Shown here in pieces: positions 18,701-27,133 of a stretch of DNA of 64,000 nucleotides. The stretch's first letter is position 1. Every line of letters starts with the position of its first letter. This stretch comes from CAILUG01 sp903844415 (GTDB lineage Bacteria > Pseudomonadota > Gammaproteobacteria > Pseudomonadales > Pseudohongiellaceae). Position numbers and translations under genes: made by a program. The notes beneath the pieces were generated by a model. That model ran no database searches, was not told the origin of the DNA, and was given only the letters and a program-made list of their open reading frames with translations. The stretch is from contig CANJTS010000009.1 in NCBI GenBank assembly GCA_947477655.1, positions 62,001 through 126,000 on the forward strand, in the 5' to 3' direction.

Positions 18701-19339
18701 GGCGAAGTTGGCTCCCAATACTGCAGAGATGCGGTCTTCTTGGCCATCGCCTGCTTCAGTGATGCCATATTGGGAATCTATTTCAAAACCTTCGAAATTG
18801 TTTTTCAAAATAAAGTTGGTCACACCTGCCACAGCGTCGGCACCGTAAGTCGCTGATGCACCGCCAGTAATAGTTTCAACACGTTGGACTAGGGCTGAAG
18901 GAATACCGTTTACGTCGGTAACCATCATTGCGTTAATCGGAGTGGGTCGTTTGCCGTTTACCAGCACTAGACTGCGATTGGGACCAAAACCACGCAGCGA
19001 AATAGACGCGATACCCACAGAATTTACTGGGGTTATCTGCACATCACCCTGCGATGTGGTTGGTGTAGTTGCCGGGTTATAGTTAGGCAAATTGTTTAAA
19101 TAGGATTCGATGTTTAAGCCGGACTGGGTCTCAAAATCAGCGGCATCTACAGTAACAATGGGGCTGTTGGACTCTAGGTCGCGGCGCACAATGCGTGAAC
19201 CGGTAACAATAACTTCTTCAAGTGTATTGTCAGCGGCAAATGTTGTGGGTGTGAGACTAGTAAAAATCATGGTACAGACTGCTGTCGATATTGATACCGC
19301 CAACAGGGAGGGCTTAAGTTGCTTGGGTTTACTTGACAT
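15758..19339 (-). CDS. Large TonB-dependent outer-membrane receptor
   Basis: 1193 aa, longer than a typical 700-900 aa receptor and in the size range of OAR-like receptors. A signal peptide covers about residues 1-36 (hydrophobic SLLAVSISTAVCTMIFTS, cleavage near TFAAD). The plug domain follows with LEEVIVTGSRI, the usual start of a TonB box/plug, and continues to about residue 175. The remainder is a beta-barrel ending in GRRFFLGLKASF with the C-terminal aromatic residue needed for outer-membrane assembly. Loops are rich in N, G, S and P. It imports a large nutrient such as an oligosaccharide, peptide or siderophore using TonB-ExbB-ExbD energy. The substrate is unknown and no dedicated regulator is adjacent. 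It is monocistronic, with its own terminator. Confidence 0.93.
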   Translation of the reverse strand: MSSKPKQLKPSLLAVSISTAVCTMIFTSLTPTTFAADNTLEEVIVTGSRIVRRDLESNSPIVTVDAADFETQSGLNIESYLNNLPNYNPATTPTTSQGDVQITPVNSVGIASISLRGFGPNRSLVLVNGKRPTPINAMMVTDVNGIPSALVQRVETITGGASATYGADAVAGVTNFILKNNFEGFEIDSQYGITEAGDGQEDRISAVLGANFADGRGNVTMGLERYSRKAALELGREIYEKDRWQNPLVGGTFGLQGINSYSCSSGYIALGHGSCPHINTINALHVARPAGTNVVNPLGLPATGIPNSGGFNFNPDGTIWVGGSEGGVSKYKGPRDTGEYYTQTALDAARPPSSIEFKNIKWHNSQQLASAPQDRYSFFTSGNFDVTDTVNLYVRGTFAESKTRTLLFGTNVVNGWEVSLPYDPIKDSPVNPALDYRDTATVLAVAANPGAYKNPSFIPSGAAGAHFPVPNELAILLNSRNNPSGLWQPNWNPNLSLPPRNTYNTNEVWQVETGMNFELPFRDWTGEAYASHAESATSNLAGGNLSLERYRRLISMPDYGRNSKGTGNTSYMGADGKTVMATRPTFGVGDFTCTSGLYDTLFKGDVPLSKNCFDAISADLQTRTQNLQDIVELNFQGSVMELPAGEVRAAAGYQMRQNSGQFYPDGLQSTNSFTDQVVGVYPTGTLDASTSVDDYYVEGLVPVIEGLPFINKVELELGARFSKYEHTDDEVTWKILANWEVNDKLRFRGGFNRATRAPNLGELFLNQQEIFTGGGAFGDSCGSRSNFPYGAGGVLPDPILNPGEPQTALAPGQTTAGAQSTFLICQELMGGAGSPAANRFYNVSDAAGAAGGGFAWVQQQGNRNLISETADTYTFGAVATSPWDNEWLSGLNASFDAYRIEIQDAIMLYSMDYAAFRCFGQNQVTTKAAAATAAATEACQLLPRDKVTGGSLTTSLSYDNLATIKTQGLDIGVNWFGDLEALVGLPGNLGLSMQATVLDYYRTKQSAAAYDVETDWTGTLGPNLSGTNGGAYDYRLFGSINYSLNDWSVNLRWRHLPGVNTAAYATQQAIIKNNQAVTGGAKGILLAYNPMGGGGYMAEVKSADYNILDMSFNWNISEVFVLRGGITNLLDGKPELVGINTGVKQGSVLTSYCNGAPGCVNPSGFSLPSAGSYNAGYYDTLGRRFFLGLKASF

Positions 19340-19733
19340 TATTTTCCCCTTAATAGATTTGATGATTTTTTAAAGACAGTACGATGCATGAGCACAGTTA
19401 TATCTCTACCTTTAAAGCTAACCGCGATAAGCGTTGGAGTCAACTAATGAAATCTTTTTTCGATAAGCGAAAAATTACAATTTTTGTTAACTTATCATTG
19501 AAATAAAAATATGTTCGCGCGTACTTTTGGGCGGGAATCCAGCATATCCAGCATATCCAGCATATCCAGCATATCCATAATTGCTTGGGATAATTTGCCG
19601 TTCTAGCTGAACTTCTATCCATCTGGTATTGCACTTGAATTGCCAGTAGGGCTGGTTTACTCTCACGTATGGTTCTTTCCAGCATGGCCATCACGCTTAT
19701 CTTTAAATTACTTTCCAGAAAGACCTTTCATTC
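19340..19733. other. Divergent intergenic region between TonB receptor and periplasmic protein genes
   Basis: A 394-base stretch without a supported gene. It must hold the promoters of both divergent neighbours. The only distinct structure is the 9-bp tandem repeat at 19537-19577. An open frame on the minus strand across that repeat (reading W-I-C repeats) is a by-product of the repeat and is not accepted as a gene. Confidence 0.7.
19537..19577. repeat. 9-bp tandem repeat (ATCCAGCAT)
   Basis: Four exact copies of ATCCAGCAT plus a partial fifth (ATCCA) lie head to tail in the promoter region shared by the TonB receptor and the 19734 gene. This is a short simple-sequence array able to change length by slippage. 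Confidence 0.9.
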
Positions 19734-20348
19734 ATGATAAAAGTTAAATATATAGTTTCAACTTCATTTTCTTTATTCTTACTACTGGGCAGTTTTTACT
19801 GCTGGGCTCAGGTTGTGGATATAAGTGCTTGTCGAACTATAACCGACAGCCTAGAACGCTTTGCTTGTTACGAGAAGCTGGCTGGCACCACTACTGATGC
19901 CCAGCCAGTTGCTGCACCGGTATCTGCAGCCAATCCACCGCAGCTTCAGCCGCCCATTGCCAAGATAGTAGATACCCGGGAAAACGTGTCGGTCAGCCCC
20001 GCACCTCCTGCAATTGCGCCGCCGGAAGATAGCGCGCAGCCTGCAATTGAGCAGAGCCAAGATGTAAACCTTTTCGGTAGAATATCGGCCACAGTGAAAG
20101 CTCGCCTTGTGAAAGGCTCAGAAGGGAAGGACGAACTGATCGACACCGTCGCAGCCCTTGAGCAAATCGGTCCCCAATTGTTGCAGGTCACCTTGCAAAA
20201 TGGTCAGCAGTGGCAGCAGATGCAAAACAAAGTTTACCGTCTGCGGGTTGGTGATGAAGTAAGAATTTATCCTACTAGGTGGGGCATTTCTTATCGACTG
20301 AGTGGCACTAGACTGGCGAGTTATATTCAGGTGCAACGCGTTGACTAG
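19734..20348 (+). CDS. Exported protein with N-terminal CxxI-CYEKL motif, unknown function
   Basis: 204 aa. Residues 1-26 look like a cleavable signal peptide ending FYCWAQ. Mature residues then carry ISACRTITDSLERFACYEKLAG, a two-cysteine motif found at the start of many small periplasmic proteins. A Pro/Ala/Gln-rich linker (about 50-115) leads to a C-terminal region with QVTLQNGQQWQQMQNKVYRLRVGDEVRIYPTRWGISYRL, which resembles a small beta-rich domain in uncharacterised periplasmic proteins. No enzyme motif is visible. The gene stands alone, divergent from the TonB receptor. I do not recognise a specific function. Confidence 0.75.
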   Translation: MIKVKYIVSTSFSLFLLLGSFYCWAQVVDISACRTITDSLERFACYEKLAGTTTDAQPVAAPVSAANPPQLQPPIAKIVDTRENVSVSPAPPAIAPPEDSAQPAIEQSQDVNLFGRISATVKARLVKGSEGKDELIDTVAALEQIGPQLLQVTLQNGQQWQQMQNKVYRLRVGDEVRIYPTRWGISYRLSGTRLASYIQVQRVD

Positions 20349-20351
20349 TTG

Positions 20352-20383
20352 CTTGTGTACTTTTGTGTGCACAAGGGTCTTTT
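20352..20383 (+). terminator. Possible weak terminator after the 19734 gene
   Basis: CTTGTGTAC pairs with GTGCACAAG (one G-U pair) over a six-base loop, three bases after the stop codon at 20348. A short TCTTTT follows after GG. The T tract is weak. Confidence 0.4.
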
Positions 20384-20513
20384 GCAGCGGGTAAAGTTTG
20401 GCTGAAATGCTGACTTCGAGTAGGTCAATCAGTAAGTCGAAACTGCTACAATCTGTAAGTAAACTCTTCCTCTAATCCCTTTCGTAATCAGCCACCCTCT
20501 CATTTGGCAAGTC

Positions 20514-21296
20514 ATGCAAAAAACTGGCAACCTCTATTGTGATCTAGCCCAGTATTACGATTTTTTCTGCGCAGAAGTCGATTATGTGCAGCAGTGTGAA
20601 TTTACCCAACGCGCTTTTGTACTATTTGCCAGTTCTGGTGCCCAGGATTATCTGGATCTGGCCTGTGGGACTGGCCAACACATGGCGCAAATGGAAAGGT
20701 ATGGCTTTACTGCCAGCGGCTTGGACAATAGTGCCGAGATGCTCGCGCAGGCGGCGGTGCGTTGCCCAACAGCGCATCTGCTGTTGAGTGATCTGGCTTC
20801 CTTTACATATGTTGATGACTTTGATCTGATCACCTGCTTTTTGTATTCCATCCACTACAGCCACCCGACCTCAGCACTCACCCAAACCTTGCGCAATGTT
20901 TATGCCGCCTTGAAGCCTGGCGGTGTATTTATATTTAATGCGGTGGACGCACGTGGTATCCGCAACGATAACGGTGTCATCACCCATGTTACTGACGGTA
21001 CTTCACAATTGGATTTTCAATCAGGTTGGTTTTATGGGGGCGCAGGAGAAGTGCTTGATCTGAATCTGAGTATTACCCGTGTTACTGCTGCCGGCATCCA
21101 ACGCTGGCTCGATCATCATGTGATGACAGCAGTGACGTTGCCACAATTACAAGAACTGCTGACCTCTATCGGCTTTGAGGTTACTGTGTTGGAACACGAC
21201 TACACTCTTTTGCAGCGTTGGGATGCTGTCAGTGCCAATGTAATTTATGTTGCTAGTAAACCATTGCAATCTCAGTTCAGCCCCTGCCAAGTTTGA
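20514..21296 (+). CDS. Class I SAM-dependent methyltransferase
   Basis: 260 aa. The Rossmann SAM-binding motif I is clear as YLDLACGTGQHMAQM near residues 43-57, followed by an acidic loop (ASGLDNSAEML) and motif DLITCFLYSIHYSH near residue 103. SLKPGG-type ALKPGGVFIFNAVD lies near 136-149. This is the common small-molecule methyltransferase fold (Methyltransf_25/UbiE-like). The substrate is unknown. It stands alone between two unrelated genes, preceded by 165 bases of intergenic sequence. Confidence 0.85.
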   Translation: MQKTGNLYCDLAQYYDFFCAEVDYVQQCEFTQRAFVLFASSGAQDYLDLACGTGQHMAQMERYGFTASGLDNSAEMLAQAAVRCPTAHLLLSDLASFTYVDDFDLITCFLYSIHYSHPTSALTQTLRNVYAALKPGGVFIFNAVDARGIRNDNGVITHVTDGTSQLDFQSGWFYGGAGEVLDLNLSITRVTAAGIQRWLDHHVMTAVTLPQLQELLTSIGFEVTVLEHDYTLLQRWDAVSANVIYVASKPLQSQFSPCQV

Positions 21297-21496
21297 TTTT
21301 TTTGGTAAAAATCCTGATTTATCCTGAATTTAGCTTGCATAGTTAAATTCCGGTTGATTAGAATTAGCCGCCTAGCTTGTAGTTGCACAGACAGAGACAC
21401 GAGCGTGTACATGATATCTGGCAGCAAGCCGACAGAAAATATCCGTAACCCCTTTCGTTGAAAGCAAACAATACGACCTCCCACGAGGGATGCAGC

Positions 21497-22204
21497 ATGG
21501 CCGTTTACAGTTACGCCCGAACATCTGAAATAGAAACAGCACAAACCGGCACACTGCTGGCAGAACAACTGGAAAAAGAAAGTCTGCGTTTGCATACCTT
21601 TGCGCTGCGAATTGGCATTAGAGTAAACGAAAACATTCTGGAGCAGGGTGTGCTGTGGTCTGTAGACTTGCCAGATCGATCAGAATGGCAGCAGCTAATC
21701 AATCGTCTAGATACCGGCGATATCGTCATTACCTGTACCATCGAACGTATGTTTAGTTGTTGTGAAGACATGCAGGCCACCGTCAAATTGTTACGCAAAC
21801 GCAAGATTAGTTTGTACGTTGTCGATCTTGAAGGTGATCTCACAAATCCTCAATTTTGTCCTCCATTTGAAAAAATGCTACGAGTTTTTCATGGCTTGGA
21901 AAAACGGCGTTCCACCGAACGTATAAAAACTGTAAAACAAAATCAGCGTAACAAGGGTCGTTTTTTGGGTGGCAGTAGACCGTTCGGCTTTTCGATTCAT
22001 AGCAATGGGCGATTAATTGCAAATCCCATGGAGCAAAAAGTACTGAAACAAATTTTTCGCATGAACGAGCAAGGTTTATCTCTGCGCGCGATTTCATCCG
22101 AAATAAGCACACCGGTTATGCCTATTAGTTTTAAAACTGTTCAGCGGTTGTTGAAGCGCCACCAGCAGCAATTGCTAGACCAACCATCTGATCAGGCTCA
22201 ATAG
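21497..22204 (+). CDS. Serine-recombinase-fold protein (resolvase N-terminal domain)
   Basis: 235 aa. The N-terminal resolvase domain shows VYSYARTS with Ser10 at the nucleophile position, Arg8 and Arg61 (PDRSEWQQLI) in the places of gamma-delta Arg8 and Arg45, and GDIVITCTIERM with Arg84. The second arginine of the canonical D-R-L-G-R motif is Ser87 here. The C-terminal part has GGSRPFGFSI and a helix-turn-helix-like QGLSLRAISSEIS. An upstream in-frame TTG (21458) extends the frame, but ATG 21497 has a GAGGGA site and starts directly at the domain. It lies alone next to lolCDE with no inverted repeats or transposase, so it may be a resident recombinase or a DNA-binding derivative. Confidence 0.8.
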   Translation: MAVYSYARTSEIETAQTGTLLAEQLEKESLRLHTFALRIGIRVNENILEQGVLWSVDLPDRSEWQQLINRLDTGDIVITCTIERMFSCCEDMQATVKLLRKRKISLYVVDLEGDLTNPQFCPPFEKMLRVFHGLEKRRSTERIKTVKQNQRNKGRFLGGSRPFGFSIHSNGRLIANPMEQKVLKQIFRMNEQGLSLRAISSEISTPVMPISFKTVQRLLKRHQQQLLDQPSDQAQ

Positions 22205-22291
22205 TTTCATTGTTATTTGTGGGCCCCGCGGGTGTAATAAAATGGCAGATTGGCGCTCAGCAAATTGCTGTTGCTATGGTTTAATTGCGCC

Positions 22292-23548
22292 ATGACAAAC
22301 ACGCGAATCCCTGCCTTATTTATTGGTCTGCGCTATATCCTGGCCAAGCAGGACAATCAGTTTATCTCCTTCACTTCTATTATTTCCATGGCAGGTTTAA
22401 CCCTTGGAGTGATGGCGCTCATCGTTGTATTGTCTGTTTTTAATGGTTCTCAGGGCATTCAACGTGACCGCACTTTGATAACGGTTCCTCATGCAGATAT
22501 TTCGGCTGAACCTGCATTTCCACTCTGGCAAGAAGCTGCAACCGCCTTGATGCAACAAAGTGGAATTGTTGCGGTCTCCCCGTATACCGTCAGCGATGCA
22601 TTGTTAAGTCAGCAGGGTTATCACCAGGTCAGTCAGGTGCGCGGTATTTTGCCGGCGGCCGAAATCGACACCTCTACCATCGAAGCAAGCATGCTGGAAG
22701 GCAGCCTCAACAACCTGCAACCAGGCTTGCATAAAATTGTGATTGGCCGCGGTCTGGCCGCCAATCTACGACTTGTGTTGGGGGATGCCGTAAATCTGAC
22801 TATTCCAAGAAGTAATCAAGCCGGCACTCAAGTAAGACTCGATATGCAACGTTTTACAGTGGCGGGTATTTTTGATGTGCAGTTCAGTATTGGTTCTGAT
22901 CTTGCACTTATTCATATTGAAGACAGCAAGACCTTGCTTGGTATAGATAATCTGGCCACTGCTGTGCATTTACGCTTAAAAGTAGCAGACATCGATCAGG
23001 CTGGGCAGCAAGTTGTTACTAGTTTGAGAACATTGAACCGTGATTTTCCTGGGCCTGTTTATCAAGGAGCAGATTGGAGTGTGACCGAGGCCAGCTTGTT
23101 CAATGCACTAAAACTGGAAAAAATCATGACCTGGCTGATGCTGATGATGATTGTAGCCATTGGTGCTTTTAACATTGTTTCTACGCTTGTGATGGTAGTA
23201 GCCGAAAAACAATCCGACATTGCCATCTTACGCACTATGGGTGCGGGGCAGGGCACCATCATGAGCATTTTCCTGGTACAAGGTTCGGTGGTCGGTGTGG
23301 CGGGCATTCTTCTGGGTGCTGTGTTAGGAGTACTGATCACGAGTAATTTCACTGTATTGACACAGTCTCTGGAGAGCTGGATCAGTCCTGATAGTCTCTA
23401 TGTCATCAGTTCTCTGCCTGCAGAATTACACCTTCAAGATGTTGTACTCACCTGCAGTATGGCACTAGTCATCAGTTTTCTGGCTACTTTATACCCCGCC
23501 TGGAAAGCTTCTACTATCATGCCTGCCCAGGTCTTGCGTTATGAATAA
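22292..23548 (+). CDS. lolC: Lipoprotein-releasing ABC transporter permease LolC-type
   Basis: 418 aa. N-terminal FIGLRYILAKQDNQFISFTSIISMAGLTLGVMALIVVLSVFNG is the first membrane helix and cytoplasmic start typical of LolC/E. A large periplasmic MacB-like domain follows (about 60-260), then three helices ending in YPAWKASTIMPAQVLRYE, the characteristic C-terminus. With LolD and LolE it extracts outer-membrane lipoproteins from the inner membrane and passes them to LolA. An upstream TTG (22250) is possible, but ATG 22292 gives the family length. The end overlaps lolD by 8 bases. Confidence 0.93.
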   Translation: MTNTRIPALFIGLRYILAKQDNQFISFTSIISMAGLTLGVMALIVVLSVFNGSQGIQRDRTLITVPHADISAEPAFPLWQEAATALMQQSGIVAVSPYTVSDALLSQQGYHQVSQVRGILPAAEIDTSTIEASMLEGSLNNLQPGLHKIVIGRGLAANLRLVLGDAVNLTIPRSNQAGTQVRLDMQRFTVAGIFDVQFSIGSDLALIHIEDSKTLLGIDNLATAVHLRLKVADIDQAGQQVVTSLRTLNRDFPGPVYQGADWSVTEASLFNALKLEKIMTWLMLMMIVAIGAFNIVSTLVMVVAEKQSDIAILRTMGAGQGTIMSIFLVQGSVVGVAGILLGAVLGVLITSNFTVLTQSLESWISPDSLYVISSLPAELHLQDVVLTCSMALVISFLATLYPAWKASTIMPAQVLRYE

Positions 23549-24251
23549 CATGAATGTTCCAGTTCTTGCCTGTCTGCAGTTATGCAAATCATTTGCCCAA
23601 GGAGAGTCTGCTCTAACGGTGCTTGATGGTGTCAATCTGACCGTAAGTGCCGGTGAAAAACTAGCAATCATTGGTGTTTCCGGTTCTGGCAAGACTACCT
23701 TACTCAACTTATTAGGCAGTATTGATACACCTAGCAGTGGCAAGGTGCTGATTAAGGGCCAGGACATCTCTATTTTAAAAAGCAAAGATCAAGACAGCAT
23801 GCGAAATAGAAATTTAGGATTTGTATACCAGTTCCATCATTTGCTTGGTGAATTTACAGCGCAAGAAAATGTGGCAATGCCCCTCATGATTGCTGGTTTG
23901 CCCTACTCAGAATGTTTGGAACGAGCACGGGTTTTGCTGGGTCGGGTCGGCTTGGCAGAACGTTTGTTGCATAAACCTGCTCAGTTATCCGGAGGTGAGC
24001 GCCAACGTGTCGCCATTGCCAGGGCATTGGTCAACAATCCAGCCTGCGTACTCATGGATGAACCGACCGGTAATCTAGATCGACAAACTGCACACGCTAT
24101 TCATGAGTTAATCAATCAGTTAAATGCCACGCTGGGAATAAGCTTTGTATTGGTAACCCATGACTTACAGTTGGCAGCCCAAATGGATCGCATATTAAAC
24201 TTGCAGGATGGCAAATTATTGCCCTATGCAGGAGCCATAAACCATGGTTAA
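23541..24251 (+). CDS. lolD: Lipoprotein-releasing ABC transporter ATPase LolD
   Basis: 236 aa ABC ATPase. Walker A is GVSGSGKTT near residue 43, the Q-loop follows in VYQFHHLL (a LolD/MacB-like feature), the signature is LSGGERQRVAIARAL, Walker B is CVLMDEPTGNLD and the H-switch is VTHD. It powers LolC/LolE. It overlaps lolC by 8 bases and lolE by 8 bases, so the three genes form one coupled unit. Confidence 0.96.
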   Translation: MNNMNVPVLACLQLCKSFAQGESALTVLDGVNLTVSAGEKLAIIGVSGSGKTTLLNLLGSIDTPSSGKVLIKGQDISILKSKDQDSMRNRNLGFVYQFHHLLGEFTAQENVAMPLMIAGLPYSECLERARVLLGRVGLAERLLHKPAQLSGGERQRVAIARALVNNPACVLMDEPTGNLDRQTAHAIHELINQLNATLGISFVLVTHDLQLAAQMDRILNLQDGKLLPYAGAINHG

Positions 24252-25500
24252 AAATACGGCACTTTTTATTGGTAGTCGTTATGCCTCTTTGCGTTCGCGT
24301 AATTTACTGGTTGGATTTATTTCGTTGCTATCGGTATTGGGCCTGGCGTTGGGGGTTGCTGTACTGATCACAGTATTGTCGGTGATGAATGGATTTGATC
24401 GTGAAATGCAACAGCGTATTCTCGGTCTTGTGCCTCACATCACAGTTACCACTGCCCGCCTTGATGCCTTGCGTAGTGAAGAACAGTGGCAGCCACTGCA
24501 GTCTGCGATTAATACCGTTGCTGGAGTAAGTGGTAGTGCTCCCTATTTGCAATTACAGGGCATGTTGCTCGCGGGCGGTAACAGCAAGGGAGTTTTGCTC
24601 AATGGTGTTGATCCTGTGCAGGAAGATAAAGTCTCCGTCATCAATCAGTTTATGCAGCAAGGTAGTCTTGCTGCATTACAGGCAGGTGAATATGGCATTG
24701 CCATTGGCATTAATATGGCAACGCAACTCGGTGTCACGGTAGGCTCAAAAGTTACGCTGGTATCCACAGTGGTTCCTATCACTCCGATGGGTGAATTCAC
24801 TCGCCAGAAAAGTTTTACGGTACAGGCTATTTTCGCTGTGGGCTCTCAGCTCGACAGCAATCTTGCCTTGATCCATATTGCCGATGCTCAACGACTTTAC
24901 CGCCTTGGCAATACAATTCATGGCTATCGTGTGCAAACCAATGATCTGTTTGCAGTACAAGAAGTAACTGATCGATTACGGCAATTATTGCCAGATGATC
25001 TTAACTTTGCCGATTGGCGTAACACTTATGGCAATATTTACGAAAATATAGTGTTCTCCAAAACATTGGTAGGGTTGTTGCTGTCTTTGCTGGTGGCAGT
25101 AGCAGCTTTTAACATAATTGTAAGTTTAATCATGGTGGTACGGGACAAACAAGGAGACATTGCCATCTTGCGCACGATGGGAATTTCGCTTGGTACTATT
25201 CGCAGTATTTTTCTTGTGCAAGGTTTTATCATCGGATTAATTGGCACGCTGAGCGGTTTGGTACTTGGTATTTTGATGGCATTTGTTGCAGGTGATATGG
25301 TGGCATGGCTCGAAACTTTATTGGATATGAAGTTTTTGAGTTCAGACATTTATCCGGTTAATTACTTGCCCACGGAAATTCGTTTACAAGATCTTATTAT
25401 GGTCTGTTCACTTGCGCTTGTGCTCAGTTTGCTGGCAACCCTCTATCCAGCTGCGCGGGCCGCCAAAACCAAACCTGCTGAAATTTTACGTTACGAATAA
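24244..25500 (+). CDS. lolE: Lipoprotein-releasing ABC transporter permease LolE-type
   Basis: 418 aa, paralogous to the lolC product two genes upstream: FIGSRYASLRSRNLLVGFISLLSVLGLALGVAVLITVLSVMNGFDREMQQRILG at the start, a periplasmic domain, three C-terminal helices and the closing YPAARAAKTKPAEILRYE. FDREMQ is typical of the LolE branch. Identity as LolE rather than LolC rests on gene order and this segment. Confidence 0.92.
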   Translation: MVKNTALFIGSRYASLRSRNLLVGFISLLSVLGLALGVAVLITVLSVMNGFDREMQQRILGLVPHITVTTARLDALRSEEQWQPLQSAINTVAGVSGSAPYLQLQGMLLAGGNSKGVLLNGVDPVQEDKVSVINQFMQQGSLAALQAGEYGIAIGINMATQLGVTVGSKVTLVSTVVPITPMGEFTRQKSFTVQAIFAVGSQLDSNLALIHIADAQRLYRLGNTIHGYRVQTNDLFAVQEVTDRLRQLLPDDLNFADWRNTYGNIYENIVFSKTLVGLLLSLLVAVAAFNIIVSLIMVVRDKQGDIAILRTMGISLGTIRSIFLVQGFIIGLIGTLSGLVLGILMAFVAGDMVAWLETLLDMKFLSSDIYPVNYLPTEIRLQDLIMVCSLALVLSLLATLYPAARAAKTKPAEILRYE

Positions 25501-25588
25501 AGTCAGGTTTGACAAAGTACTGACAGAACTACTAGATTGGTTACACCTCGATTTACTAATTTTTTTAACCATTTTTAGAGGATCAGTT

Positions 25589-25984
25589 ATGCATCGTTTA
25601 TTGTCAGTATTGGTTTTAATCAGCATTTTTGCGGCTCCTTACACCCAAGCTCATCATTCTTTTGCGGCCGAATATGATGGCAATCAACCAGTGGCTGTGA
25701 CTGGAATATTAAGCAAAGTGGAATGGCAAAATCCCCACATTTGGTTTTACGTGGATGTTACTGCTGACGATGGCAAAGTGGCGACCTGGGGTTTTTCCGG
25801 AGGTGCGCCCGGCATGTTAATGCGGCGGGGAATTGGCAAAGAAGTGTTGATACTCGGCGAAGTACTTGTGGTGGAAGGTTTCCGTGCCCGTGATGGTTCC
25901 AATAATGCATCAGGTGGCAAAGTGACTTTCGCAGATGGCCGTAGTGTGTTTACTGCGTCGGTAGAAGATGCAGTGCCCAAATAA
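25589..25984 (+). CDS. DUF6152-family exported protein
   Basis: 131 aa. A signal peptide (MHRLLSVLVLISIFAAPYTQA) precedes HHSFAAEYDGNQPVAVTGILSKVEWQNPHIWFYVDV, the signature of the DUF6152 family of small periplasmic beta proteins. The open frame continues upstream into lolE, but ATG 25589 has the ribosome site AGAGGAT and begins the signal peptide. The function of the family is not established. Homologues often sit near exported proteins like the next gene, which suggests a shared periplasmic role. Confidence 0.85.
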   Translation: MHRLLSVLVLISIFAAPYTQAHHSFAAEYDGNQPVAVTGILSKVEWQNPHIWFYVDVTADDGKVATWGFSGGAPGMLMRRGIGKEVLILGEVLVVEGFRARDGSNNASGGKVTFADGRSVFTASVEDAVPK

Positions 25985-26055
25985 TATTGCTCTTATGATT
26001 ATCTACGTAACCCTTGTTGCAACTTAACCCCATGTAAAGGTTATCCAGGTTTCCT

Positions 26056-26844
26056 ATGTCATTATTTAAAACTGCTGCTTGGTATGTTTTTATAACTGTG
26101 TTGTGTTTGCTAAATACTACTGCATTGCATGCTCAAATAACCGCCGATATAACACTCACTACTGCAGGCAAACCTGATTTAACCGGTATTTGGGCCGGCC
26201 CTGGTTTTGCACATACTGGCGGCGAATTTGATAACCCCAGTGCATCGCCCTATACCACCGATAACATGGCGCCTTTTCAGATTGGTGGTGAGGCGCTATT
26301 GACCCGCCCCCAAACTGGTAACTTGCGCATCGATGATCCAACTGCAATATGTTTACCTAATGGTTTGACCCGTCAAATTCCATCTCCTTATCCGCAGCAG
26401 TGGGTACAAACTGACGATCTGTTGGTTATTCTTTACGAATACATGCATTTTTTTAGGACTATCCCTATTGGTGAACCCAATCGTCCCCATGCGCAGCTAT
26501 CTGAAAACACCTATATGGGAGATTCAATAGCATGGTGGGAAGACTCTACGCTGGTCATCGACACCATCGGTTTGAAAGCCTGGGTACTCGATGCCTTTCA
26601 CCCAGCTGACGGCAGTTCGCGCTGGCACAGCGACCAGGCTCATGTTGTTGAACGCATCACCGTTACCGATGCTATGAATGCTAATTACGATGTCACGATT
26701 GATGATCCCGCCATTTTTACTGCGCCTTGGCATCAACCTTGGCAGATGCAACGCAAACCAAATTGGAAATTATTTGAATTTATCTGTGAAGAAAACAATC
26801 GTTGCGAAGGAGGTGTATGCGCTGCCAGTGATGTACAGCAATAA
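26056..26844 (+). CDS. Exported protein of unknown function (DLTGIW family)
   Basis: 262 aa. Residues 1-27 form a signal peptide ending in LHAQ. KPDLTGIWAGPGF at about 39-51 followed by several aromatic-rich strands (QWVQTDDLLVILYEYMHFFRTIPI; DSIAWWEDSTLVIDTIGL) matches a widespread but unnamed group of secreted proteins that co-occur with DUF6152. The C-terminus has a cysteine-rich end (CEENNRCEGGVC) that may form disulfides. It lies 71 bases after the DUF6152 gene on the same strand and is probably cotranscribed. No catalytic motif is recognised. Confidence 0.75.
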   Translation: MSLFKTAAWYVFITVLCLLNTTALHAQITADITLTTAGKPDLTGIWAGPGFAHTGGEFDNPSASPYTTDNMAPFQIGGEALLTRPQTGNLRIDDPTAICLPNGLTRQIPSPYPQQWVQTDDLLVILYEYMHFFRTIPIGEPNRPHAQLSENTYMGDSIAWWEDSTLVIDTIGLKAWVLDAFHPADGSSRWHSDQAHVVERITVTDAMNANYDVTIDDPAIFTAPWHQPWQMQRKPNWKLFEFICEENNRCEGGVCAASDVQQ

Positions 26845-27133
26845 AATTATCTACAAAACTCAATTGTGATGTGGCTGTTATAAAATTAAACATTATTTTC
26901 TAAATCAGGCATAGGCCAAGCTTGCGTACACTGTGTCATATCACTCACACGAAAGACTTACGTCGAACTGAATGTAAGCTGTGGCGACCAACATAACAGT
27001 AGAACTCAAATTGTTGATCGTGATTATCATTTTTTTTACCTGAATCCTGCTGAACACCCCTACAGGTATTAAATTACCATCCTAGTTGTACTTTCCTGTA
27101 CTAGACTAAAGTTTTTGTCAGTTGGTTCTTCTT

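Noticed and set aside
19440..19694. Minus-strand frame with W-I-C repeats
   Set aside because: Created by the 9-bp tandem repeat. No ribosome site, no recognisable protein, and it lies in a promoter region.
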